Shown here: one piece after another, positions 1-9,750 of the stretch
Position numbering within the stretch: position 1 is the first letter of the stretch
Layout of the letters: each line of letters opens with the position of its first letter
NCBI RefSeq assembly: GCF_000422805.1
Contig: NZ_KE383924.1
Span: 247,772 to 311,771, forward strand
DNA: 64,000 nt
Source of the DNA: Nocardioides halotolerans DSM 19273
GTDB taxonomy: Bacteria; Actinomycetota; Actinomycetes; Propionibacteriales; Nocardioidaceae
Direction of reading: 5' to 3'
The notes under the pieces: generated by a model
Database searches by the model: none
Seen by the model: the letters and a program-made list of their open reading frames with translations, nothing else
What the model was told of the DNA's origin: nothing
Translations under genes and position numbers: made by a program

Positions 1-1
1 G

Positions 2-148
2 CAGCGCCACCACCTGTCCGGGCGCCTGGGGGCCGCGGTGCTCGACGCCTTCCTCGCCCGCCGCTGGGTGCAGCGACGCCCGGGTCACCGGGCGCTCACG
101 ATCACCGAGGCCGGCGAGTCGGCGCTGGCCGGGCTGACCGCGGGGTAG
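2..148 (+). CDS. ArsR-type HTH regulator, C-terminal end (partial)
   Basis: The window opens inside a gene; 48 residues remain before the TAG. They read HHLSGRLGAAVLDAFLARRW, then QRR and ALTITEAGESALAGL. This matches the last helix and wing of ArsR-family winged-helix regulators in which a conserved HLAGRLG..L...L..RGW segment is followed by a beta wing and a TPAG-type helix. No sensing residues are visible because the N-terminus is missing. It converges on the HerA-like gene with one base between the stop codons. Confidence 0.6.
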   Translation, partial: QRHHLSGRLGAAVLDAFLARRWVQRRPGHRALTITEAGESALAGLTAG

Positions 149-149
149 C

Positions 150-1772
<1,623 letters not shown>

Positions 1773-1874
1773 GTGTCCACCCTAGGACGTGGCGGACGTG
1801 CCGGGCGCGCCGTCGCCCGGACGCAGGCTCGGCCCCCTCGTGGCGAGGGGGCCGAGGCCGGGGAGGGACGGTCG

Positions 1875-3518
1875 CTACATGAACACGACCGCCACGATGG
1901 TTGCGAGGACGAGCCCCGAGACCACCGGGATGAAGCACCGTCTGGCGAGGTCGAGCACCGGCACCCGCGCGAACCCCGCGACCGCGATCAGCGACGACCA
2001 GGCCACCAGCGTGCCGCCTCCGGACCAGATGTTGCCCATCTGGCCGATCGCTGCCAGCGTCTCCGGGTCGACCCCGGTCACGGGACCGAGCGTCCCCGCG
2101 AGCGAGCCCGTGAGGGGCAGCCCGGAGAACCCGGAGCCCTCGAGGCCGGCCACCATGCCGATGATCAGCACGCCGAACGCCGTCACGAAGCCGTTGTCCG
2201 GGATGTGCTCCTGGCCGTGCAGCACGAGGTCGAACAGGAACGCCGGGGCGGCCGAGCTGCCGTCCTCGTTCGGCGCGATGCTGAGGATCCGACCGGCGAA
2301 GTCGCCGTTCCCGATGAAGAAGAACCCCGCGATCGGCAGCACCACCCCCATGGCCTTGAACGCGAAGACCAGTCCGTCCACGACGTGCTCCGCGGAGCGC
2401 TCGAGGAAGGTCCGCCGGTTCTCCGTGAACGCCGCCAGGAAGATCGTGATCGCGGCGATGCCGCCGACCAGGGCAGCGGCGTCGCCGCCCTTCAGGCCGT
2501 CGTCGGTGCCGCTGCTGCTGATGCTGTAGATCAGGTAGATGATCAGCCCGAGGTAGGCGAGCGGGACCGCGACCGCGAAGGCCGTCGAGGCCCACTTGGG
2601 TGCGCGGTTCTCGGGGCCTCCGGCGCTGCCGCCGGGCTCCCCGCGGAGGCTGAGCGGCTCGCCGCTCCCGGACCCGGGTCCCTCCGCGACGGCCACGCCG
2701 GCGGCGGCCGCACGGGGCTGCTGGTCGTCCCACTCGCCGCGACCGGCAGCAAGACGGGCGCCCGACTCCCGCAGCGCAGGCCCGTGGCCCACCGTCGGGG
2801 CGTCCTCGATCTCGGTCAGCTCCAGGACCCTGGCCTCGACGTCGCCGGCCTCCCACTCGTCGAGCCACTCCTGGGAGGGAGTGCGCATCTTGCGCATCTC
2901 CAGCACGTAGCCGATGACGAGCGCGGTGATGCCGGTGACCAGCGAGAGCACCATCGCGCGGTTGGCGACCGAGTCGGCGTCCACTCCCGCCGCCGTGGCG
3001 GAGAGACCGGGCGCGACCCGGATGACGTAGTCGCTCGACAGCGCCATGCCCTGGCCGGCGACGGCCACGGTGAAGGCCACGGCCATCGGCCGCAGCCCGG
3101 CTGCGATCGCGACCGGGATCAGCACCGCGCCGATGAGGGGCACCGCCGGGGTCGGCCAGAAGAACAGCGAGATCATGTACGTCACGGCCGCGAGGGTCCA
3201 GAACGCCAGGTGACCGTTGCGCATCACCCTCCTGAACGGCGCGACCATCTTGGTGTCGGCCCCCAGCGCCTGGAGCGAGCCGAGCATGGCGGTGACCAGC
3301 GCGATGATCAGGAAGATGCTGAAGAGCTCCTGTGCGGCCACCAGGCTGGCGTTGAAGACGGCAGCCAGGGCTCCGACCAGGCTCTCCTTGAAGACCAGGG
3401 CGGTGAGAAAGGTGAAGAAGACGGCCGGGACCACGATGTTCTTGCGTGCGAGCATCGTGCCGAGAATGACCAGGACGCCGACCAGATAGACCCAGTGGGC
3501 CGCGTTCAAGTCGTGCAT
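1875..3518 (-). CDS. Multi-spanning permease, probable organic-anion/carboxylate carrier
   Basis: A 547-residue membrane protein with about 12 hydrophobic segments in two halves. A hydrophilic, low-complexity linker rich in Gly/Ser/Glu lies at about residues 250-310. Runs such as FWPTPAVPLIGAVLIPVA and the repeated hairpin-like GNIWSGGG segment near the C-terminus resemble carriers of the ion-transporter (IT) superfamily such as DcuC/CitMHS types, but I cannot assign a family. The start is ATG 3518, because AGGAGG sits 7 bases upstream in the minus sense. It is divergent from the MFS gene, and their shared promoter holds the 39-bp site also found before hbpS/pucR. Import of the substrate of the neighbouring catabolic operon is therefore a reasonable inference. 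Confidence 0.7.
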   Translation of the reverse strand: MHDLNAAHWVYLVGVLVILGTMLARKNIVVPAVFFTFLTALVFKESLVGALAAVFNASLVAAQELFSIFLIIALVTAMLGSLQALGADTKMVAPFRRVMRNGHLAFWTLAAVTYMISLFFWPTPAVPLIGAVLIPVAIAAGLRPMAVAFTVAVAGQGMALSSDYVIRVAPGLSATAAGVDADSVANRAMVLSLVTGITALVIGYVLEMRKMRTPSQEWLDEWEAGDVEARVLELTEIEDAPTVGHGPALRESGARLAAGRGEWDDQQPRAAAAGVAVAEGPGSGSGEPLSLRGEPGGSAGGPENRAPKWASTAFAVAVPLAYLGLIIYLIYSISSSGTDDGLKGGDAAALVGGIAAITIFLAAFTENRRTFLERSAEHVVDGLVFAFKAMGVVLPIAGFFFIGNGDFAGRILSIAPNEDGSSAAPAFLFDLVLHGQEHIPDNGFVTAFGVLIIGMVAGLEGSGFSGLPLTGSLAGTLGPVTGVDPETLAAIGQMGNIWSGGGTLVAWSSLIAVAGFARVPVLDLARRCFIPVVSGLVLATIVAVVFM

Positions 3519-3614
3519 TGTTCGCCTCCTGCAGGCTAAGGATGCCGGTAGGTTGCTCGCCCGCTCCGGTCCGCTGCTACGTCGAGGTTGCCCAACCCCG
3601 ACGGCTGTTTCTGT

Positions 3615-3677
3615 GCATCCTGCCCGTGCCGCCCCTCGGAGGGGCCGGGCAGAATCGTGCTCGGTCATCCTGCCGTC
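3615..3677. promoter_or_regulatory. Paired operator in permease/MFS divergent promoter
   Basis: ATCCTGCCCG at 3617-3626 and CGGGCAGAAT at 3646-3655 form an inverted repeat with one mismatch and a 19-base spacer. A third half-site, ATCCTGCC, follows at 3667-3674. The same two-armed site with identical arm offset (29 bases) occurs at 6780-6818 between pucR and hbpS. It is a candidate binding site for the PucR regulator; the binding itself is inferred. Confidence 0.6.
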
Positions 3678-3698
3678 CCCGAGCTGATGGAGGGCTCC

Positions 3699-5072
3699 TT
3701 GGCGTCCCGCCCCCCGCGCGCGGCTGCACGACTGACCCTGCTGGCCGTCACGGTGCTCGGCACGATGAGCAACAACGTCATCAACGTCCCGCTCCGCTCG
3801 ATCGCCCGGGACTTCGACGAGACGCTGTCGGCCACGGTGCTCTGCGTGAGCGCCTTCGTGCTCGCGCTGGCGATCGCGATGCCGGTGACGGGCTGGATCG
3901 GTGACCAGATCGGTCAGAAGCGGACCCTGGTGCTGTCGCTGGTGCTCATGGTGGCTGCCCAGGCGCTGGCCGCGCTCGCACCCAGCCTCCCGCTGCTGGT
4001 GGTCCTGCGGGGGGTCCAGGGGCTGGCGTGCTCGGCGATCCCGCCGATGGTGATGGGGCTGCTGGGTGCCTACTACCCCGACCGGCGCCTCGAGGTCATG
4101 GGCGCGTGGGCGGCCGCCAACGGCATCGGTCAGGCGATCGGGCCCCCGGTCGGTGGGCTGATCAGCGACGCGATCGGCTGGCGCGGGATCTTCGTGCTCG
4201 TCGCCCTCTTCTCCGCGCTGGTCCTCGTCGCGACCGTGCTGCTGGTGCCCGAGGTGCCGCACCGGCGCAGCCCGTTCGACGTGTGGGGAGCGCTGCTGCT
4301 CACCGGGGGCGTGGGGCTCGTCCTGGTGGCGGCCACCACGGTGAGCCAGCGCACCTCCACGCGCGTGGCCGTGGTCGAGGTCGTGGCGGGCGTGGTCCTG
4401 CTCCTCGGCTACGGGCTGTCGTCGCGCGGCCGTGCGGTGGCGATGATCCCCCTGCCGGTGCTGATCGAGAGCCGGTTCCTCCGCAGCGCGGCCGCGGCGT
4501 TCGGTCAGATGTTCAGCCTCGGCGCGGCGCTGGTGGCGCTGCCGCTGTTCTTCACCGGTCCGTTGGGCATGTCGGTCGCGATGGCCGGCATCCTCTTCTT
4601 CGCGCTGCCGGCGGTGATGGCGGTGGCTGCCCCGATCGTGAGCCGGCTGAGCCGGGCGCACGGGCCGCGCGTCGTGCTGCGCTCAGGTCTGGTCGTGCTG
4701 GTGGTGGCCAACACGGTGACGGGCGTCGTGGCCACCCTGGGCAGCGGCACGCCGACCAGGGTCGGGCTCACCGCCATGCTGCTGGTGCTGGGAGCCGGGA
4801 TGGCGTGCGTCCAGACGCCGGCCGCGGCCGGCGCGACCAGCTCACCCGCCGGGGCGTACGGCGCGGCGGTCGGCCTGTTCAGCATGGTCCGGTTCTCCGG
4901 GTCAGGGACGGCCGCGGCGTGGGTCGCGCTGCTCTACCCGTCCGGGCACCTGTTGCTGCTGTTCTGCGGATGTGCGGTGCTCGCCCTGCTCGCGCTGGGG
5001 GCCAGCTTCCTCGGGCCGGACCCCGCTCCGATGGTGACCTCCGAGCTCACCCGGACATCAGGTCTCGGTTGA
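3699..5072 (+). CDS. MFS transporter (DHA-type)
   Basis: A roughly 457-residue major facilitator protein. The MFS motif between helices 2 and 3 is visible as GDQIGQKR, and motif C-like GxxxGPPxGG in helix 5 as NGIGQAIGPPVGG. About 14 hydrophobic stretches suggest a DHA2-like drug or organic-anion carrier. Start choice: TTG 3699 has GGAG 6 bases upstream and is preferred; an in-frame ATG at 3687 would add four residues but lacks a ribosome site. The 3' end overlaps the convergent pucR gene by 26 bases. The promoter carries the paired operator shared with pucR/hbpS, so uptake or efflux linked to the catabolic operon is likely. Confidence 0.85.
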   Translation: MASRPPRAAARLTLLAVTVLGTMSNNVINVPLRSIARDFDETLSATVLCVSAFVLALAIAMPVTGWIGDQIGQKRTLVLSLVLMVAAQALAALAPSLPLLVVLRGVQGLACSAIPPMVMGLLGAYYPDRRLEVMGAWAAANGIGQAIGPPVGGLISDAIGWRGIFVLVALFSALVLVATVLLVPEVPHRRSPFDVWGALLLTGGVGLVLVAATTVSQRTSTRVAVVEVVAGVVLLLGYGLSSRGRAVAMIPLPVLIESRFLRSAAAAFGQMFSLGAALVALPLFFTGPLGMSVAMAGILFFALPAVMAVAAPIVSRLSRAHGPRVVLRSGLVVLVVANTVTGVVATLGSGTPTRVGLTAMLLVLGAGMACVQTPAAAGATSSPAGAYGAAVGLFSMVRFSGSGTAAAWVALLYPSGHLLLLFCGCAVLALLALGASFLGPDPAPMVTSELTRTSGLG

Positions 5073-6741
5073 CCCGTCGGGCGGTCTCCTCCAGGTCGGT
5101 GAGCCGCACGGCGAGCCAGACCGCGAACTGGTTGTCGGGCAGGCGCACGTCACGCTGCAGCAGCCGCGAGATGCGGTCCAGCTTGTAGAGCATGGTGTTG
5201 CGGTGCACGCTCAGCCTCCGCGCGGCCTCGTTGAGGTTTCCGCCGGCCTCGACGTAGGCCCGGGCGACCTCGACGAGGCTGCCGTCGCGCTCGTTGCGCA
5301 GCGGGTCGAGCAGCTCGGCGGCGAACTCCCGGCCGGCCTGCTGCTGGGCGAGCTCGAGCAGCACCGAGTCGACGCGCAGGTCGGCGAACCCGCACACCTC
5401 GTCGACGCGCAGCCGCTGCCGGAGGTCGAGCGCGACGCGCGCCTCGCGATAGCTCTCGCCGATGGCCTCGGCGCCGGCCACCGGCCGGCCGTAGGCGACG
5501 AGCACGTCGCGCTGGGTCCGCTCGCGCAGCCTGCGATCGAGCACGGTGGCGTAGGTGTGCAGCTCGTCGACCGCAGGGTCGGGCTGGCCCCGCCGGCTCG
5601 GGGAGACCTGGCGGACCACCGCGATCACGTCGCCGACCACCGCCGCGAGCGTCTGGTGACCCGTGGTCTCGAGCAGGCGCGCGGCCTCGCGCGCCATGTC
5701 GGCCAGCCGGGTCGGGCTGTCGCCCTGCGCGATCAGGCCGCCACTGTGCGCGACCACGACGCCGTAGCGTGCCGCGACGTCGAACCCGTAGTGCGAGGCG
5801 CGCGCCACGAGGTCGGCGTGGTTTGAGAAGCGGCCGTGGAGGAGCGCGTGCACGAAGTTGCCGCGCGCCCGCTCCTCGGCACGCTCCAGCCCGCGCACCC
5901 GGAGCAGCTCGGTGCCGACGATCGTCACCGCCTGCTCGACTGCGACCCTGTGCTCGGCGAGATCGTGGTCGGTGACCTCGGTGGCGTCGTCGAGGAGGAG
6001 CACCCACCCGTCGCGCTGCTCGACCAGCTCGATGACCCCGGCGACGCACGTGAGCCGCTGCTCGCGCACGACGAGGTCCAGCGAGGTCACCTGGTGGTGC
6101 GAGCCCGCGTCGGGGGTCACGCTCGAGAGCTGCTCGGCGGCGTCCCTGACCGCGCTGGTCACCGCGTGCGGGTCGAGGTGGCGAGGGCCGGGGTCGAAGG
6201 CGAGCAGGTGCAGGTCGGTGCCGAGCACGGCCACGCTGCAGCCGCTCAGCCAGGCAAGCCGGCTGCACAGCGCCGTCAGGCCGGCCCCGCGGTGCAGCAG
6301 CCCCGCGAGGGTCGAGTGCACGCGCTGCCCGTAGCGCAGCACGTGCGTCTCGTGCGCCAGGCTCAGCGTCGCGACGAGCTCGACCAGCGCCCGGCGGTTC
6401 ACCGACGTCGGCACGTGCACCACGACCGGGACGCCGTCGGTGTGCGGGATCGACGGCACGCGCGTCTCGGCATCGCCGCGCACGAAGACCGCGGCGCAGC
6501 CCGAGCGCAGCAGGCTCGGCCAGCGGTGGGCGTCGAGCTCGGTCTCGTCGGCGAGGGCGACGGTCGCCGCGAGGTCGCCCTCCTCGCGCAGCACGTCGAG
6601 CAGCGTGTGGCACCACCGGACCGGACGGTCGAGGTGCTCGGCTCCGGAGACCACCGTGGCGCCGCGCAGGAGGCGCTCCTCCAGGAGGCGCGCGAGCGTG
6701 GGTTCTGCCGACCGCGTGACCGGGTCGAGGGTGGCGGTCAC
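5047..6741 (-). CDS. PucR-family transcriptional regulator
   Basis: A 564-residue PucR-type protein. The N-terminal part (about 15-130) resembles the purine-catabolism PucR domain. A middle GAF/GGDEF-like region follows, and the C-terminus carries the PucR HTH_30 domain, seen as VARAYVEAGGNLNEAARRLS followed by VHRNTMLYKLDRI. These proteins usually activate nearby catabolic or transport genes in response to a substrate. The start is GTG 6741, 84 bases from the divergent hbpS start. The 39-bp paired operator lies in that gap, and its twin lies before the MFS gene, so control of both transcription units is the simplest model. The effector cannot be read from the sequence. Confidence 0.88.
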   Translation of the reverse strand: MTATLDPVTRSAEPTLARLLEERLLRGATVVSGAEHLDRPVRWCHTLLDVLREEGDLAATVALADETELDAHRWPSLLRSGCAAVFVRGDAETRVPSIPHTDGVPVVVHVPTSVNRRALVELVATLSLAHETHVLRYGQRVHSTLAGLLHRGAGLTALCSRLAWLSGCSVAVLGTDLHLLAFDPGPRHLDPHAVTSAVRDAAEQLSSVTPDAGSHHQVTSLDLVVREQRLTCVAGVIELVEQRDGWVLLLDDATEVTDHDLAEHRVAVEQAVTIVGTELLRVRGLERAEERARGNFVHALLHGRFSNHADLVARASHYGFDVAARYGVVVAHSGGLIAQGDSPTRLADMAREAARLLETTGHQTLAAVVGDVIAVVRQVSPSRRGQPDPAVDELHTYATVLDRRLRERTQRDVLVAYGRPVAGAEAIGESYREARVALDLRQRLRVDEVCGFADLRVDSVLLELAQQQAGREFAAELLDPLRNERDGSLVEVARAYVEAGGNLNEAARRLSVHRNTMLYKLDRISRLLQRDVRLPDNQFAVWLAVRLTDLEETARRVNRDLMSG

Positions 6742-6779
6742 TTGTGCACCTTAGCCGAACTTCGTGGATCAGACTCAGC

Positions 6780-6818
6780 ATCCTGCCCGTACCGCACCCC
6801 GGCCTCGGTTGGCAGGAT
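6780..6818. promoter_or_regulatory. Paired operator between pucR and hbpS-like gene
   Basis: Left arm ATCCTGCCCG at 6780-6789 and right arm TTGGCAGGAT at 6809-6818 are separated by 19 bases. Arm offset and spacer length equal those of the site at 3617-3655. The right arm covers the AGGA ribosome site of the hbpS-like gene, so a bound protein would sit at its translation start region. Candidate PucR site (inference). Confidence 0.6.
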
Positions 6819-6825
6819 GTGTCCC

Positions 6826-7278
6826 GTGCACCAGGTCTTCCGGATCACCCTCGACGATGCCCTCCCCGTGCTCGCGGCCGCGCGCGCCAAGGCCGAGGAG
6901 CTCGGCGTGAAGCAGACGCTGTGCGTCGTCGACGACGGCGGCAACGTCGTGGCGCTCCACCGGCTGCCGGGCGCGCGGCTGACCGGCGTCGACATCGCGA
7001 TCGCCAAGGCGTTCACCGCCGCGGGCCACGAGCGTGCCACGCACCTGTTCAACGAGCCGCCCAACGGGCCGGCGTTGCCCGGCAACGAGGCGTTCGGGAT
7101 CTCCCACATGCTCCCGGGCAAGTTCGCGATCTTCGTGGGCGGCTTCCCCATCACGTACGACGGCGCGATCGTCGGCGGCCTCGGCGTCTCGGGCGGCACC
7201 GGCGAGCAGGACAAGGCGGTGGGAGCCGCCGGGCTCGAGGCCTTCGCCGACCACGTGGCTGCGAACCCGCCCGCCTGA
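6826..7278 (+). CDS. GlcG/HbpS-family heme-binding-like protein
   Basis: A 150-residue protein of the GlcG/HbpS (DUF336) family. It shows the typical N-terminal helix with VVDDGGNVVALHRLPGA, then AIAKAFTAA and the C-terminal PITYDGAIVGGLGVSGGTG..D segment. Family members include secreted heme-binding HbpS and small proteins encoded next to glycolate or glycerol/propanediol oxidation genes; no signal peptide is present here, so it is cytosolic. The start is GTG 6826, with AGGA 8 bases upstream; ATG 6817 has no room for a ribosome site. It ends one base before the convergent ridA-like gene. Divergence from pucR suggests it belongs to that regulon. Confidence 0.85.
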   Translation: MHQVFRITLDDALPVLAAARAKAEELGVKQTLCVVDDGGNVVALHRLPGARLTGVDIAIAKAFTAAGHERATHLFNEPPNGPALPGNEAFGISHMLPGKFAIFVGGFPITYDGAIVGGLGVSGGTGEQDKAVGAAGLEAFADHVAANPPA

Positions 7279-7279
7279 C

Positions 7280-7726
7280 TCATGCGCCTGCGAGGCCGCA
7301 CGTGAGCACCACCTCCACGCAGGCGCCACCCGGCAGCGAGGTGACTCCGACCGCCGCCCGGCTCGCCGCCCCGGCGTCGCCGAGCAGCTCGCGGAGCCGC
7401 GCCGAGGCGCCGTCCGCGACAGTCGTGTGCTCCTCGAAGCCCGGCGCGGCGTTGACGTAGACCGCGAGGTGCACCACCCGCTCGAGCCGCTCCGCCCCGG
7501 CGAGGTCGACGACGGCGGACAGGGCGTTGGCGACCGCCGTGGCGGCGGCCCGCTGTGCCTGCTCGACGGTGACCTCGTCGCCGACCCGGCCCCGGTGGGT
7601 GAGCCTGCCGTCGACGCGTGGGGTCATCCCCGCGGAGACCACCAGGTCGCCGTGCCGCACGGCGGGCACGTAGCCACCCTGAGGAGCCGGCGGCGGCGGC
7701 AGCTGGTCGGAGAGGTCAGAGCGCAA
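7280..7726 (-). CDS. RidA/YjgF-family enamine/imine deaminase-like protein
   Basis: A 148-residue RidA-superfamily protein. QLPPPPAPQGGYVPAVRHGD at the N-terminus and the C-terminal SRAAVGVTSLPGGACVEV are the family signatures of the longer LPPPP..Y subgroup, which is distinct from canonical 128-residue RidA. Canonical members hydrolyse reactive enamines/imines to carbonyl plus ammonia; this subgroup is poorly characterised. The start is TTG 7726, which overlaps the GGT-like gene by 11 bases; no ATG or GTG precedes the conserved region. It is last in the minus-strand operon, which fits a job in cleaning up an imine made by an upstream enzyme. Confidence 0.85.
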   Translation of the reverse strand: MRSDLSDQLPPPPAPQGGYVPAVRHGDLVVSAGMTPRVDGRLTHRGRVGDEVTVEQAQRAAATAVANALSAVVDLAGAERLERVVHLAVYVNAAPGFEEHTTVADGASARLRELLGDAGAASRAAVGVTSLPGGACVEVVLTCGLAGA

Positions 7727-9323
7727 GGGCCAGCCCGTCCATCCGGGGGTCCGCGGCGGCCTGCAGCACGCCGCGCTCGCTGTCCAGGGACACGACGCAT
7801 GCCGAGCCGCCGGGGCCGCCGTGCTGCTCGGGAAGCCTGCGCACCCGGTGACCCCAGCTCTCGAGTCGGGCGAGGGTGTGCTCCGGTATCCCCTCCTCGC
7901 AGCGCACCTCGGCCGCGTCGCCCAGGGTGTGCGCGTCCGACCCCGGGTGCACCGAGACACGGGGGAGCGAGACCGCACGCTGGGGGTCGTCGCCGTGATC
8001 GACGAGGTGGCTGATGACCTGCATGTTCCACTGCACCTGCGCGTCGCCACCCGGGCAGTTGCCGACCGCGACGAGCTCGTCGTCGTCCGACAGCAGCCAC
8101 GCGTTCAGCGTGTGCAGGGGCTTGCGCCGCGGCCGCACCTCGTTGGGGTGCCCGTCGATGAGGTAGGCGCCGCGGCCGAGACGGTTGTTGAGCAGCACCC
8201 CGGTGCCCGGCACCGTGGTGCGGGAGCCGAACGTGAGGGCGAGGGAGTGGATGAAGCTCACGGCCGTGCCCTCGGCATCGACGCACACCATCGAGGTCGT
8301 GTCACCGGCACCGATCCCCACCGCCGTGGTCGCGCGGGCCTGCTCCACGCCACGCCGGGCGTGCCGCACCGCGGTCTCCTCGAGGGCCGTGCGCCAGTGC
8401 TCGTTGTCGGCGCCGCAGTAGTCGAAGCGGTGCCGGAACGACGCGCGGGCGGCCTCGACGAACCAGTGCACCGACTCCGCGTCGAGCTGCTCGCGGTCGG
8501 CGAGCTCCCCGTCGAGGATGCGCGCGGCGTGCAGGACCATCCAGCCCGCCGACGGAGGCGGCGTCTGGTGCAGCGTGCGGCCGGCGTACTCCGTCTGGAG
8601 CGCCGGCACGGCCGGGGCGTCGGCGGCCGAGCGCCACTCCTCGCCCGAGAACGGCGCGCCCGCGGCCGCCAGCGCGGAGACGGCGCGGTCGGCGAACCAC
8701 CCGTCGTAGAAGGCTCCGGGGTCCGCCGCTAGCCGTCGCAGCGTGCCCGCGAGCTCGCGCTGGCGCAGCACGTCGCCGACCCGTGGGAGCCGGCCGCCGG
8801 GCAGGAAGACCTGGGCGGCGCCGGGGTCCGCCGCCAGCGCCGCGGCCTGCTCGCCCACGTCGGCGAGGGTCTTGGGCGTGCACATGACGCCGTCCTCCGC
8901 AGCGCGCACCGCCGGAGCCCACAGGTCCTCGAGGTCACGGGTCGCGCGGGACCGGAGGGTCTCGATCGCCGCGAGGGCACCGGGCACCGCCACGGACAGG
9001 GCGCCGGTCAGCGGGACCTCGTCGAGGCCGGCCGCGCGATAGAAGTCGGGGGTGCCGCCGTCCGGGCCGCAGCCGCTGCCGTTGGTGGTCCACGTGCGGC
9101 CGTCCGGCTCGCGGACCAGCACGAAGGCGTCGCCGCCGACGCCGCACTGACCCGGGAGGTGCAGCCAGGACATGGCGGCCATCGCCAGCGTCGCGTCGAA
9201 GGCGTTGCCCCCGGCGGCGAGCACGGCGGCGCCGACCTGCGAGACCGCGCGGTGGCTCGACGAGACCGCCCCGCGGGTGCCGAGGGCCGGCTGCGGAGGG
9301 TGGCGGAGCGGCCGGACCGTCAC
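7716..9323 (-). CDS. Gamma-glutamyltransferase-family Ntn hydrolase
   Basis: A 535-residue GGT-family protein. It has the N-terminal SSSHRAVSQVGAAVLAAGGN and the GQCGVGGDAF loop, and the autoprocessing nucleophile region GDTTSMVCVDAEG with Thr342. The family norm here is TTH; this protein has TTS. No signal peptide is seen, so it is predicted to be cytosolic, unlike periplasmic or secreted glutathione-type GGTs. Cytosolic members include amide or lactam hydrolases and gamma-glutamyl-amine hydrolases. It begins 4 bases after the Rieske gene and overlaps ridA-like. In this context, hydrolysis of a gamma-glutamyl or cyclic amide intermediate is an inference. Confidence 0.85.
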   Translation of the reverse strand: MTVRPLRHPPQPALGTRGAVSSSHRAVSQVGAAVLAAGGNAFDATLAMAAMSWLHLPGQCGVGGDAFVLVREPDGRTWTTNGSGCGPDGGTPDFYRAAGLDEVPLTGALSVAVPGALAAIETLRSRATRDLEDLWAPAVRAAEDGVMCTPKTLADVGEQAAALAADPGAAQVFLPGGRLPRVGDVLRQRELAGTLRRLAADPGAFYDGWFADRAVSALAAAGAPFSGEEWRSAADAPAVPALQTEYAGRTLHQTPPPSAGWMVLHAARILDGELADREQLDAESVHWFVEAARASFRHRFDYCGADNEHWRTALEETAVRHARRGVEQARATTAVGIGAGDTTSMVCVDAEGTAVSFIHSLALTFGSRTTVPGTGVLLNNRLGRGAYLIDGHPNEVRPRRKPLHTLNAWLLSDDDELVAVGNCPGGDAQVQWNMQVISHLVDHGDDPQRAVSLPRVSVHPGSDAHTLGDAAEVRCEEGIPEHTLARLESWGHRVRRLPEQHGGPGGSACVVSLDSERGVLQAAADPRMDGLALAL

Positions 9324-9327
9324 GGGC

Positions 9328-9750
9328 TCAGTCCCGGCGCAGTCGTCGCCGACGCGGCCCGCCGGACTCCACGTCCGCCTCGGTGACGCCGACGAAGATC
9401 TCGCCGTCCTCCTCCCGCACCGGGTAGACCTGGATCGGCTCGGTGGCGGGCGGGTAGATGGGCTCGCCCGTGTCGAGGTCGAAGACGCTCCCGTGGCACG
9501 AGCACTTGATCCCGTCGTCGATCAGCTTGCCACTGCTGAGCAGGCAGTCGAGGTGCGTGCAGTAGTTGCTGGTGGCGTAGGCCTTGCCGCCGAGCCTCGC
9601 CACCGCGCACTCGAGGTCGCCGACGTAGAACCGCCGCACGTAGCCGTCGGGCACCTGGCCCGACCGGGCGACCCGGTGGAAGACGACCTCGTCGGAGGGC
9701 GGTGGGACCTCGTCGGAGCCCGAGCCGGAGTCATGCGGTGCCATGCTCAT
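9328..9750 (-). CDS. Rieske [2Fe-2S] ferredoxin-like protein (long form)
   Basis: A 140-residue protein with one Rieske domain. CTHLD supplies Cys-x-His, and CSCHGSVFDLDTG supplies Cys-x-x-His. The first 40 residues are a polar, Ser/Pro-rich extension, and the tail GGPRRRRLRRD is strongly basic. The start is ATG 9750, with GGAGGA 6 bases upstream, and it overlaps the aldehyde dehydrogenase stop as ATGA. It is the second Rieske protein of the operon, so it could serve as the electron carrier of a different step or act with the aldehyde dehydrogenase/GGT part. No oxygenase alpha subunit is encoded here. Confidence 0.85.
   Translation of the reverse strand: MSMAPHDSGSGSDEVPPPSDEVVFHRVARSGQVPDGYVRRFYVGDLECAVARLGGKAYATSNYCTHLDCLLSSGKLIDDGIKCSCHGSVFDLDTGEPIYPPATEPIQVYPVREEDGEIFVGVTEADVESGGPRRRRLRRD

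Noticed and set aside
7716..9323. GGT-like gene as a glutathione-degrading secreted enzyme
   Set aside because: No signal peptide is visible, the TTH motif is TTS, and the operon context is oxidative catabolism rather than thiol metabolism.
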